Source: Pisolithus tinctorius (taxonomy: Eukaryota > Basidiomycota > Agaricomycetes > Boletales > Pisolithaceae). From it: a stretch of 64,000 nucleotides of DNA. The stretch covers positions 1,054,001-1,118,000 of the forward strand of contig JANFAH010000019.1 of the NCBI GenBank assembly GCA_024663395.1, in the 5' to 3' direction. The notes under the pieces were generated by a model. That model was not told the origin of the DNA and searched no databases. It saw nothing but the letters and a program-made list of their open reading frames with translations. Positions 55,491 to 64,000 of the stretch are shown one piece after another. A program made the position numbers and the translations under genes. The first letter of the stretch is position 1. The number at the start of each line of letters is the position of its first letter.

Positions 55491-58400
55491 TACTCTGTTC
55501 CCCTTAGCAGTCCCCCCTGGCTTGTCCTGCCAGGCCTTTGGTTTCACCCAGCTTTACAGCCCTGGTCCAGACTTGCCAACTCCAGTCCCCTTGTGGCCCT
55601 CGCTCATCCTGCCAGTCCCTCAGCCTCAACCCGGCTTTGTAGCCTTGGACCGGACTTGCTAACTCCGGTCCTCCTATTTGTGTCCGCTTTTTCCACCTCC
55701 GGACTCCTTTATGAGCGGTCTCCTGAGTCCTGGTCTTCCCTCCTGCACTAGGCCTTGTCAGCCTTTGTCCGGTCTGGCATCAGTGGACTCCCTTGTAGTC
55801 CCTGACCGGTCTTGCTGACTCTGGCCTTCTTTCCCTTTTCCAGTGTTTCATCACTGGGCTTCCTCGTGTTCCCAGACTGGTCTTGCTCACTCCGGACTTC
55901 CTTCTTTTGGCCGGTCTCCTGTCTCCGGCCTCCCTTGGCCTCTGATACCCCTTGGGTAGCTCTATGCTACTCCTCTGTCACTCATTTGGCCTTTGGGCCT
56001 CTCCCTCCTCCCGGAACTACCCCTGTCCTCTACCCAGTGCTATGGTCTTGACCTAGCACCTCTTTCCGGTCCTTGGTGGACCCGGCCTTGGTTCTCTCTC
56101 GGTCTCTGACCCCTGTTTTAACCGGCCTTGTCAACCCATTAGGAACTGAAGTATCTTGGTTGTAGGGAACTGACTAGCCCACTCAATAGGCACCTGTTGG
56201 TGGCCGAGTGTAGTGCAGTCACCTATCCCCACCTAATACTAAAAGTTTGCTAACCCCCCTGACGTCAACCCCGCCTTGGAGCATGAATTTGCTTGCAAGA
56301 CACCCTGGGCTTCAGCCCATCTGACAAACCCCTGACTCTGCCGGTCTGTTTCCCAGCTCACCCACTCGCCCCAGAACTTGTATGTTCGTGAGGCCCCTTC
56401 GGGTACCAGCTGACCCCTCACCTTCCCCCTAACCATCACCACTGTCACCCCACCATCGACTCCGGAACTCCAGTCCTACCCACTCTCCCGACTCCGGTCT
56501 TACCGGTTGTCTATTGGCCTGCTGTTCTTCACTGGCCTTCTGGTTTCCTCTTGGGCTCTGATTCTGGCCTTCATACCCTCACCTGTGACTCCGACACTCC
56601 TTACTATCCCCATACCAGTCCGGCCTGCTCTGCTGGCCTTGTATCTCCGGTTTTAAAGCTTTTCCGGCCTTGAAATAGCTTCCCGAAACTGGTCTTGACA
56701 CTTGTTAAGCCGGTCTCGGCATTCTCAGTACTCGGACTTACAACTCCGGTAGTAGTACTTCTACTACCCATCCAGTACTCCGCTCCATGGTCCTAGCCCA
56801 TACCTCGTACCCCTGTAGACTTGGGAAGTCTACCCTAAGAGGGGGATAAGGGACCTCGCTAGTGACCTACTCTGTTCCAAACTCCTGTCTGCTACCTCTC
56901 CAGTGCCCTCAGCACAACCCTGCTCAGTCCCTGCACACCGGTTCCCAGTTCCTTGGCCCGGTCCTTGCATACTGAAACACTCCCGAACCACCTGCCCTGG
57001 GTTGCTCCCAGCCCCTGACATTTGTGTTGGTACTCCGGTCTCACTGTCTCGGTAGTCCTTGGCCTTGGTGGTTGTGTGTTCACCGGTCTCACTGGTCTCG
57101 GCCTCCTGTTGTCAGCCTTTCAGCTGGACAACCCCTAGGCCTCGCCCGGTCTCCAGACCCCCTGAACCGGTCCTCCAGTGGCCCTTTTGGCCTTCGGGCT
57201 TCTCACCACCGGAAAACCCACTTCCAACCAACTCCGGACACCCCTAAACCGGACTCAACACCCGGACTCCCCTCCTGCTGACATCCCTAGGCCTTCATTG
57301 AACCGGCTTTATGACCTGCTGGTCTCTGGTTCATGCCTAGCTATGTCCAGCCCTCCAGTCCTTGTGCAAACTCAACTCTCGCTGTCCTAGACAGCCTCCC
57401 TGGTCCCTCACTGTCCTCCAGAAGCCCATCTGGCCTGTCCCAAGGTGCTCGGCACTTGGGCTTGCCACTTCCGGCCTCGGGACTACACCTTGCTACCCCT
57501 GGTTACCCCAGTCTCAGTGTTAGCCCACTGGCCTACACTGTTTTGGCCTCCGGTTGTCAGCCCACCAGCTGGATGGCACCTCAGGTCACTTCTAGCCACC
57601 CCAAACCCCTCCGACTCCTTCAGACCGGCCTCCAGCCAGCCACTCCGGCCCTGCCCAACCCCAGACCGGTCTGCCTTTGTATTTCTGGCCTTACAGCCCT
57701 GTCCAGGTCGAGACTGGTCTCCCATAGCCTTGCTAGCCTTTTCAGCCCTCACTGGCTCCCGACTGGACCCCACCCGGCTTTTCTAAGCCCCCCTGACCAT
57801 TAGACCGGTCTCCAGTTGCCCCTTCCGGTCCTCTCTGGCCCTCAGACCGGTTCCCAGCCTTCCAGGCTTCCTGTTCCCTTGACTGGTCTTCAGTCTTGCT
57901 GTTTTCGCCAGACCACTTGCTTTAGCATGACAGGCTTCAGCTGCTCCCGGCCTCGGTCTCCAGCTTTGGCCACCACCGGCCTGAGCCACCCTTGGTCTCA
58001 GCCTTCGGCTTTGACCCCTGTCTCTGGCTTCGGTTTCCTGTTCCCTTGTTATATGTTTTCTTGGTTTTCTGTTATCCGTTTTCTTTTTCTGTAGATACAC
58101 ACTTTCAGACCCCATGACCCCCTGGAGCAGACCTTGGACCTAAACCCGGCCTTCTCGGCACTTCTCGTGACCCTCCGTATCCCTGCAGTGCAGTCCCAGT
58201 CCAACTGGTGCATTCCTAGACCGGTTTTCCGGCCTTCCTGGCACCCACCCGGTCTTCATGTCACTCCAGTACCACTCAGCAGCACACTGGTACACCCCTG
58301 GACCATCTTTTGGTTATCCTTGGACCTCTCCGAACCTCTCGGCCTCCGTGTTGCCCTGAACCAGCTTTGAGGCACACCTCCGGCCCTAGTGGCACACCCC

Positions 58401-58920
58401 TGGTACATTAGTTGGACGTTACCGGTCCCCTGTACATCTTCGGTCTCCGGTTTCCCCTGACCCGGCTCTGAAGCACACCCCTAGGCCTTACCTGGCCATT
58501 CCTGGCCTGACTTAACCCAGCTCCGAAGTGCAACTCTGGCCCCCTGAAACACTGGCTACAGCTTTCAGCTGTCTCCGGAAACCCCTGTCCAGCCGGTCTA
58601 GTCACTCCCAGACTCAGCTTTGCCCTGTCCCGGCCTGCAGAACTATCTGGCGGCCTCCTAGACCGGTCTCCGGCCCATTTGTTGTTGCTTCTCCAGCCTC
58701 GGGTTCCCAGAACAGTCTTCGGACTTGACCCTTGCCCCCAAACCCGGCTTATGCCATTCAGGTCTGAACTACTGGACCTCCGGTCATCGCTGGCCTGTCT
58801 CCCAGCCCTTGGACTCACCCTTGGCACTGTGTGTGCACTCAGACTCACTCCTAGTCATGGGACCTCACTGCATAACCCTCATAACATATTTCCCTATGGA
58901 ACCTCAAGGGTTTGGTTCCT

Positions 58921-58933
58921 AAGAGGGGGATAC
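58921..58933 (+). other. Polypurine tract of the LTR element
   Basis: AAGAGGGGGATAC lies immediately upstream of the right LTR start TGTCAT. This is the expected position and composition of the plus-strand primer for reverse transcription. Confidence 0.7.
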
Positions 58934-59854
58934 TGTCATATCCATGACTCTCGGACTCAGTCCCAGTCCAGTCCGGACCCCTAGCCCCTATCTCCGGTCA
59001 AGTCCGGTCCCAGTCCAGCCTAGAAAACCTAGTTCCGGCCTAGAGAACTCAACTCCAGCCCTAGGAAACCCAACTCCAGTCTAAATAACTTAAGTCCGGT
59101 GTTTGACCCCTATCTCCGGTCCATTTCGGTCTCCTGGCCTTGCGCTGCTCCACCCCGGTCCTCCCAGGTCTGTGTCTGGGTCACCCGGACATAACTCTGG
59201 TCTGTTTCCTTTTGTTTGTGCTATACTTAGTCTAGCCTGTTCATCAGATTTTGCTTACTGTACAATCCTGTGTCTGACCCCAGTTATGCCGGTCACCTGG
59301 ACTTTGGCTATTAGCCTCTGCATAGCCACTGTGGCTATCCTCATCTTGCTAATCATCTCACTAATAGCTTATTCACAAGTCTGGCTCTATGTTCATTATC
59401 CTGGACCGGCCTCGTGTATTTAACCCCTGTACATACTTCATAGCACCCTCAGTCAGAATATCAACTTAGTATTACCCTCAACTCCATGTTACCCCTTGAT
59501 CTACTCTATAGCTAAGGCCGAGCCTTAAGCTATCCCTGATCCCTGTCCCAGACCTCTCCCCGGCTTGCATAAGGGTACAGCACATAAGCTGAGACCAAGG
59601 GAGGTAGATCCAACCCCGGACCAGCTTCCCCTTGTGTGCACCCCAACACCGGTCGGTTTCCCACGCTACCGGTCTTATTCCCGTGCTCCCGGCCTTAAGT
59701 CTGGTCCTCCAGACTTAGCCCCTGACCTCCGGCCTTAACTCCGGTCTAACCGGACTTGGCCCCTGTCTCCTGGCCTTGATTCTGGCCACTCAGACTTAGC
59801 CCCTGTCACCCGGTCTTGAAGCCCGGTCACCCAAGGGTAAACCCGTACTTCACA
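58934..59854 (+). repeat. Right (3') LTR
   Basis: Direct repeat partner of 53069-53972 with the same TG...CA ends. It is directly followed by coding sequence of a Ty1/Copia RNase H, so its insertion or a recombination event cut that element. Confidence 0.8.
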
Positions 59855-60397
59855 GAAGCCATGAAACGAATCTACAGGTATATCTCAGGCACAAAAGTGC
59901 TCACTTTAACGTTTGGAAATTCAGAACAAGGCCTCGAGGGCTATACCGATGCAGATGGAGCTTCACAGGAGCATCGACGTGCTATAAGTGGATATGCCTA
60001 CCTACTGGATGGTGGAGCTATCAGTTGGGCCTCATGGAAACAGGAACTCGTAACGCTCTCCACTGCTGAAGTGGAGTATGTCGCAGTGACTCACACAGCC
60101 AAAGAGGGCCTATGGCTTCGACAACTCATCAGAGAAGTTTTCTGACCACTCAAACACCCTATCCCACTGTATTCCGACAGTCAATCTGCCATCACGCTTA
60201 CCAAAGATGGCAGCTATCACGCTCGCACAAAGCACATCAACATACGATACCATTTCATTCGTTTTGCTGTGGAAAACAATTCCTTTCATTTAATTTATTG
60301 TCCTACCAACGACATGGTTGCCAATACCCTTACCAAGCCCTTACCTAGCATCAAGGCGAAACACTTTGCATCTGCACTTGGACTTCGTTCCGATTGA
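59855..60397 (+). pseudogene. 3' end of Ty1/Copia polyprotein (RNase H), truncated and with a stop
   Basis: The frame begins at the LTR border with EAMKRIYRYISGTKVLTLTF and contains GLEGYTDADGASQEHRRAIS, GYAYLLDGGAISWASWKQEL and LSTAEVEYVAVTHTAKEGLW, which are the D, E and neighbouring motifs of Copia RNase H. TGA at 60143-60145 interrupts the chain, which continues in the same frame with LYSDSQSAITLTKDGSYHAR, TKHINIRYHFIRFAVENN and LTKPLPSIKAKHFASALGL to the natural stop at about 60,397. All upstream parts (gag, protease, integrase, reverse transcriptase) are missing. The element is dead. Confidence 0.85.
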
Positions 60398-60404
60398 GGG
60401 GGAG

Positions 60405-60680
60405 TGTCGAGAATGCAATCCAGAATTATGGTAGCGTCTCGGAGTTTCACCCAGAGGGCTCGGAATTGTTCCCCGACCCTCGGAATTAAATTCCGATGTC
60501 ATTACACTTACTAATTACGGTACTATAAATTTTCCACACCGTTCTTTTCCACCTCAGTGACTACTTCGTACACTGAGGTGAGTATAGCTAGATTCCTGCT
60601 CGTTTACTTGGTACTGATGTAGTGTAGAAACTCATACCTTCGTTATTGATATCAATTGCCAGAACAAACAGTATCAAGGG
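60405..60680 (+). repeat. LTR of the truncated Copia element
   Basis: Directly after the polypurine GAGGGGGAG comes TGTCGAGAATGCAATCCAGA, a start typical of Copia LTRs. A TATA-like ACTATAAATTTT occurs at about 60,522, and a perfect hairpin CCTCAGTG/CACTGAGG at about 60,553-60,580. The 3' limit is a guess because no second LTR is in the window. Confidence 0.6.
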
Positions 60681-61085
60681 ATATCAACAGCAGACATTGA
60701 ATAGATACCAGCTTGGCACAGAGACTACTGTTGATTTCAATGGACAATCATGTTCCTAGTCGAGCTTGCTGAATGAGGAATGTCATGAAGTCAGGGTCAC
60801 TCCCCCCATAATTCCCCATGCCAGGTCATTCTGGGTTCATTCCTGGCCCAGAGCCCTTGCTTCTTGGCACTGTTGTCTGTATGCAGCACACAGCCAGACA
60901 TGGCCCTGGCAGCACTTCTCGTGGATGGCATGAAAATTGGAGCATCACTCATCATCTATCTGATGTGTTGTATTGTTTCCATTCATTCAGCAATCAGAAA
61001 AAGTCCAGGCTGGAGACAACAGGTCTGGCATTCCCAGACCATGTGACACTTTCATGAGAAGCAGAAGCTGATGGGAGTTCACATA
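60681..61085. other. Spacer between Copia LTR and Tigger element
   Basis: About 400 bp with no gene supported. Short open frames have no recognisable sequence. It ends at the TA target dinucleotide (61084-61085) of the Tigger element. Confidence 0.4.
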
Positions 61086-61109
61086 CAGTAGATGTTCTCG
61101 TAATGCATA
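61086..61109 (+). repeat. Left terminal inverted repeat of Tigger element
   Basis: CAGTAGATGTTCTCGTAATG begins directly after TA at 61084-61085 and pairs with 63591-63614 in reverse complement. Confidence 0.85.
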
Positions 61110-61194
61110 ATGTTGGGACAGGTCATGTCCAGATGCATCATTAGAAATATGTGGGCATAGACATGTGTGACATCAAGTAACCATGTGACTGTGA

Positions 61195-63230
61195 CTAGTC
61201 ACATTCCACCACACCACTCCCAAACCATCTCCCCAATGTTGGCTGCGTCAAATGTGCACCCTCCATCCTCCTCATCATGATTCTAAACTGCCACAGCCAT
61301 TGAGAGAGGTCAACTGCAGTGTCTGGCATACCATAAGTGATGCAGACCCTCTCCATCTTCTCACATAACTGAATGACCTCCCCAAGGCCCATCTCCACAT
61401 CTTGATGCCACTCCAAGTCCTCTTCATCTGATTCAATCTCCAGAATCTCCCCACATTTGATGGCCTCCTCATGTGTCACCTGTGCAATGATGGCTTTGTC
61501 ACCACCTTCAAAGCTGTAGTCAGAATCTCCCACTTCCTCTTCTTCAACTGGATTCAGCATTTCATCCAAAGTAAGTGGTGACCCTATGATCCATTTGTGT
61601 TGTTTAAGGTTATTAACAGCTGCTGAGAGGTCTTTCTCCACATTGGAGAGTTGTGCAGGAGTAGCAGTTATTTGGGGTGTGTGAGAGAGCATGAGTTGAG
61701 TGAGATGGCAGCTGAAAATCCTGAGAGTGAACATGTTGAGTCCTTCCAAAGCCTTTGATATGTTGTTTTCTGCATCCATGACAATTTTTCGCACTGGATC
61801 CCAGTCAGTTGCCAGGTAATGATTGCCAAGTGTGTCATGAAGTTGACACTCAGCATTTGGCAGTGGGAGTTCTTCCAACATGGCAAATGTGTGCACAACC
61901 ATCCAGGCCTTTGTATCTGCCATCGGTGAAGGATAAGATGTTGTTGCAGTATCAGGAGTGGAGCCATAAGTGTTGGTATCAACTTGGGGCTGAATTTTTG
62001 TATGATTCCAGCAGTTTTTGATCATCACTGCCTGCACATTATTCCATGCTTTGGTTACCAACATCATGGCCTCGAGTAAGTCAATCTTGTAGATCTCTGC
62101 CTGTCCTGTTTCATTGAGCTCAATTGCCTGGAGGCAGAAGGCTTTCCAGTAGAGCACCTTTAATGTACAGATGATGCCTGCATCATCTGGCTGGATGTGC
62201 AAAGTAAGATTGGGTTTGAAATATTCAAGGTTGATGTTTTGGGGCATGTAGTCAATGTAGTGTCCTGCAAAATTGTCAAGGAGCAGGCAAATGAACCTGT
62301 TCTGATGACACATGTTTGTGTCAAGTGATTTGATCCACCTGCAGAAGTAAGTTAAGCTATCAGATTGTCGAGTGTATTGATTGACCATACTCCTCAAATA
62401 TTTCCTTTGTCATCCAGGCTTTCTTGTTATGATGGTAATAAAGACCATGGGATTATGGAGATGTTTTCTTGAAGCAATGAGGATTCTTGTACTTTCCAAT
62501 GAGGAGAAGAGGTAGTTTCTCACTACCATCTCCATTACAAGCCACTCCAACAGTGATTCGAAATTTATCCTTCTTTTTCCTGCTCATCTGCTGTGTTGCA
62601 AGGCCATGGTCTGGTGGTGCACTGCAAACAGTAATCAGTGGGTGTCATCTGCCATGCAGGAGCTTGACTTACAAAGCAAACAGACCAGTCTTGTCAAAAT
62701 TGAAACAGTCCCTTGGAGCATACTTGGCCAAGACTTTTTGGAGGCAGGCTCTCTTGGCTTCCACAGCAGTCAAGTCAACAGAAGCAGCCTCACCATGTCT
62801 ATGATACTCTTTGATATTGTAAGCCTTCTTGAACTTGGAATCCACCCATCACCTTGCAGCTGCTCCTCCTTGCAGACACCCAAGTCATTCTCGAACTTTG
62901 TCCACTTGGCTACAAGCATAGCACCATTAACAGATTCTTGCTTTGACTCCATATGCTTGACCCATAGATACAGAGCATGTTCTACATCTGGTCATGTAAC
63001 AATGCACTGCTGCTTCATTGATAATGCATTAGGATATTCATGAACCTGTGCTTCAAGGTTCTGCCAGTCTCGAAGTTTTCAAGACAGTGTTGACTGATCA
63101 AAGATAAGGGTACCCTCAGGGTGAGTCTTGAAATGCTGGACAACTGCATCTTGTGAAATGCCTGGGTGAGCATCAACATACATGAAGACAGTCATCCAGT
63201 CATGCAGAGTAAGCATGCCATGCTTGCATG
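61195..63230 (-). pseudogene. Tigger-type DDE transposase, inactivated
   Basis: Read on the minus strand: GMLTLHDWMTVFMYVDAHPG and ISQDAVVQHFKTHPEG (helix-turn-helix), ALYLWVKHMESKQESVNGAM (CENP-B-type DNA-binding part), YNIKEYHRHGEAASVD, first catalytic Asp in NFDKTGLF, an intron of about 50 bp, [29 protein letters not shown], a second intron (GTATGG donor), then WIKSLDTNMCHQNRFICLL, second Asp in LLLDNFAGH, third in LHIQPDDAGI, and an acidic tail ending at 61195. TGA stops at 63079-63081 and 62992-62994 and TAA at 62453-62455 break the frame, along with a shift near 62,865. The stops fit CGA to TGA and CAA to TAA changes. The 5' end of the gene was not resolved. Confidence 0.82.
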
Positions 63231-63590
63231 CTTGAAGAGGTTGGGCAGAGCTCTTTGGAGAATCCTTGTTTGTGATGACTCAGGGTTTGCAGGGCTTATA
63301 CGGAGCATGCTCGGTACAGGGTTTCCATTTGAGCTGTGGGACACTCCATTCAGGCATGGGAACAGAACCAGAGAAGCCCTGGGGGAAACTTCTAAGAAGC
63401 AGCAGCATCTTCTGATTTTTTTTTCACTTACATTGCTTAGGTAACCAGTGAACATGTCCCCCAAATGTCAATCTAATAATGCATCATTGGTGGCATATCT
63501 TGATGCATTATGTGAAATGCAAACTCCCAGGCTGCCCAACTCAGGACCTGGCCAATTCTGATGCAACACTAGAAATATGCATGGTGAGGT

Positions 63591-63614
63591 CATGCATTAC
63601 GAGAAGATCTACTG
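63591..63614 (-). repeat. Right terminal inverted repeat of Tigger element
   Basis: Reverse complement of the left end, ending CTACTG just before TA at 63615-63616. Confidence 0.85.
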
Positions 63615-63639
63615 TATGCGGAAAGCAACATGCAGTCGA

Positions 63640-63905
63640 GTGGTGTGGTTGCAGAGGGTAATGACATGGCTGAGAGGGCACGGTGGTGTGGTTGTGGAAG
63701 GTAATGATGTGGCTGAAAGGGTGCAGTAGTGTGGTTGTGCAACTGCAAAAAGTAATGACACAGTTGAGTGGGCGCAGTGGCGTGGTTGTGGAAGGTAACA
63801 ACACGGTTGAGAGGGCATGGTAGTGTGGTTGCGCGACCGCAACAAGTAATGATGCAGCCAAATGAGTGCAGTGGTGTGGCAGTGCAGCCGCAAAAAATAA
63901 AGGTG
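63640..63905. repeat. Minisatellite with 43- and 51-bp units
   Basis: About six imperfect tandem units, each starting GTGGTGTGGTTG or a close variant. Units 1, 2 and 4 are about 43 bp (with GGAAGGTAATGA-type centres); units 3 and 5 are about 51 bp (with GCAACTGCAAAAAGTAATGA-type centres); the last is partial. It sits 25 bp outside the Tigger right end. The open frames through it are by-products of the repeat. Confidence 0.8.
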
Positions 63906-64000
63906 CATATTTTACACCATAGTTTATTGTCTTTTAGGATTTTCAAAACCTCGCATACGACCTGACGATGTTCCGATAACGTTTTGGTAAAGACGAGTAT

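Larger units (their letters stand above)
53069..59854 (+). mobile_element. Non-coding LTR retrotransposon (LARD-like), 6.8 kb
   Basis: Two direct repeats of about 904 and 921 bp bound a 4.96-kb interior. Both start TGTCATATCCATGACTCTCG and end CGTACTTCACA, giving the TG...CA ends of LTRs. A purine tract, AAGAGGGGGATAC, sits directly before the right LTR, which fixes the orientation as plus. The interior contains no gag, protease, integrase or reverse transcriptase frame; it is unusually rich in C and T with countless CCGG, CCTGG and GGCCTT words. Large non-coding interiors define LARD-type non-autonomous elements, which need enzymes from a relative. No primer binding site could be matched. 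Flanks GCCTG and GAAGC do not match, so no target duplication is seen. Confidence 0.75.
61086..63614 (-). mobile_element. Tigger/pogo-type DNA transposon with complete ends
   Basis: The left end CAGTAGATGTTCTCGTAATG and the right end, read in reverse, CAGTAGATCTTCTCGTAATG form terminal inverted repeats of about 24 bp with one mismatch. Both ends are flanked by TA (61084-61085 and 63615-63616), the target duplication of the Tc1/mariner-pogo superfamily. Inside is a minus-strand DDE transposase with CENP-B-like parts. The 2,529-bp length is normal for this type. The ends look capable of mobilisation in trans, but the transposase is mutated. Confidence 0.88.

Noticed and set aside
54563..58984. 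Long open frames of 100-170 codons in the LTR element interior
   Set aside because: They follow from the C/T-rich, stop-poor composition, are full of Pro/Ser/Leu, and match no retroviral domain.
63541..63946. Histidine/threonine-rich open frames on the minus strand
   Set aside because: They are translations of the minisatellite and shift together with its units.
1..64000. CRISPR array, operon or prokaryotic replication features
   Set aside because: The sequence is intron-rich and eukaryotic; none of the repeats has the regular spacer pattern of CRISPR.

Overview
The window looks like genomic DNA of a filamentous fungus, most likely an agaricomycete basidiomycete (inference). The support is: protein genes cut by many introns of about 45-65 bp with GT..AG ends, tightly packed head-to-head and tail-to-tail housekeeping genes, HET-domain genes, a large atypical G-protein alpha subunit, and Tigger and Copia transposons. 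No rRNA, tRNA, CRISPR array or prokaryotic feature was seen.

Layout. 1-4.85 kb is transposon-rich: a foldback inverted repeat, a small MITE, a small two-exon gene and a broken multi-exon gene family member, then repeat-rich spacer. 4.85-26.0 kb is a conserved housekeeping block: LCL3-type nuclease (-), Lte1-like RasGEF (-), ASF1 (+), UBP6/USP14 (-), BAP31/YET-like ER protein (+), MCM10 (-), two uncharacterised genes (+ and -), eIF2 gamma (+) and a RING-CH membrane E3 ligase (-). 26.9-47.7 kb is an accessory, duplicated island. A HET-domain gene, an unrecognised gene 'X' and a G-alpha gene occur in the same order twice (26.9-32.4 and 41.0-47.7 kb). They flank two direct copies of an MFS-transporter-like gene (34.1-36.2 and 38.2-40.3 kb), and there is a third fragment of gene X. 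Most copies are frameshifted; the 47.7-45.7 kb G-alpha is nearly intact. 48.2-52.0 kb returns to housekeeping genes: an SR/RRM splicing factor (-) and a PPR-like mitochondrial protein (+). 52.3-64 kb is transposon territory: an HNH-like remnant, a 6.8-kb LTR element with a C/T-rich non-coding interior, the 3' end of a Ty1/Copia element with its LTR, a complete-ended Tigger/pogo DNA transposon (TA target site, matching TIRs) with a mutated transposase, and a minisatellite.

How they fit together. The housekeeping genes cover chromatin assembly and replication (ASF1, MCM10), translation initiation (eIF2 gamma), ubiquitin turnover (UBP6, RING-CH), ER membrane transport (BAP31), Ras/mitotic-exit signalling (RasGEF) and mitochondrial functions (LCL3, PPR). 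The HET-X-G-alpha island is the most unusual part: a duplicated, decaying set that resembles an allorecognition or signalling locus by content only. Two practical cautions: several essential genes carry single-base frameshifts at short base runs, which look like assembly errors, and positions at exon joins were worked out by eye.
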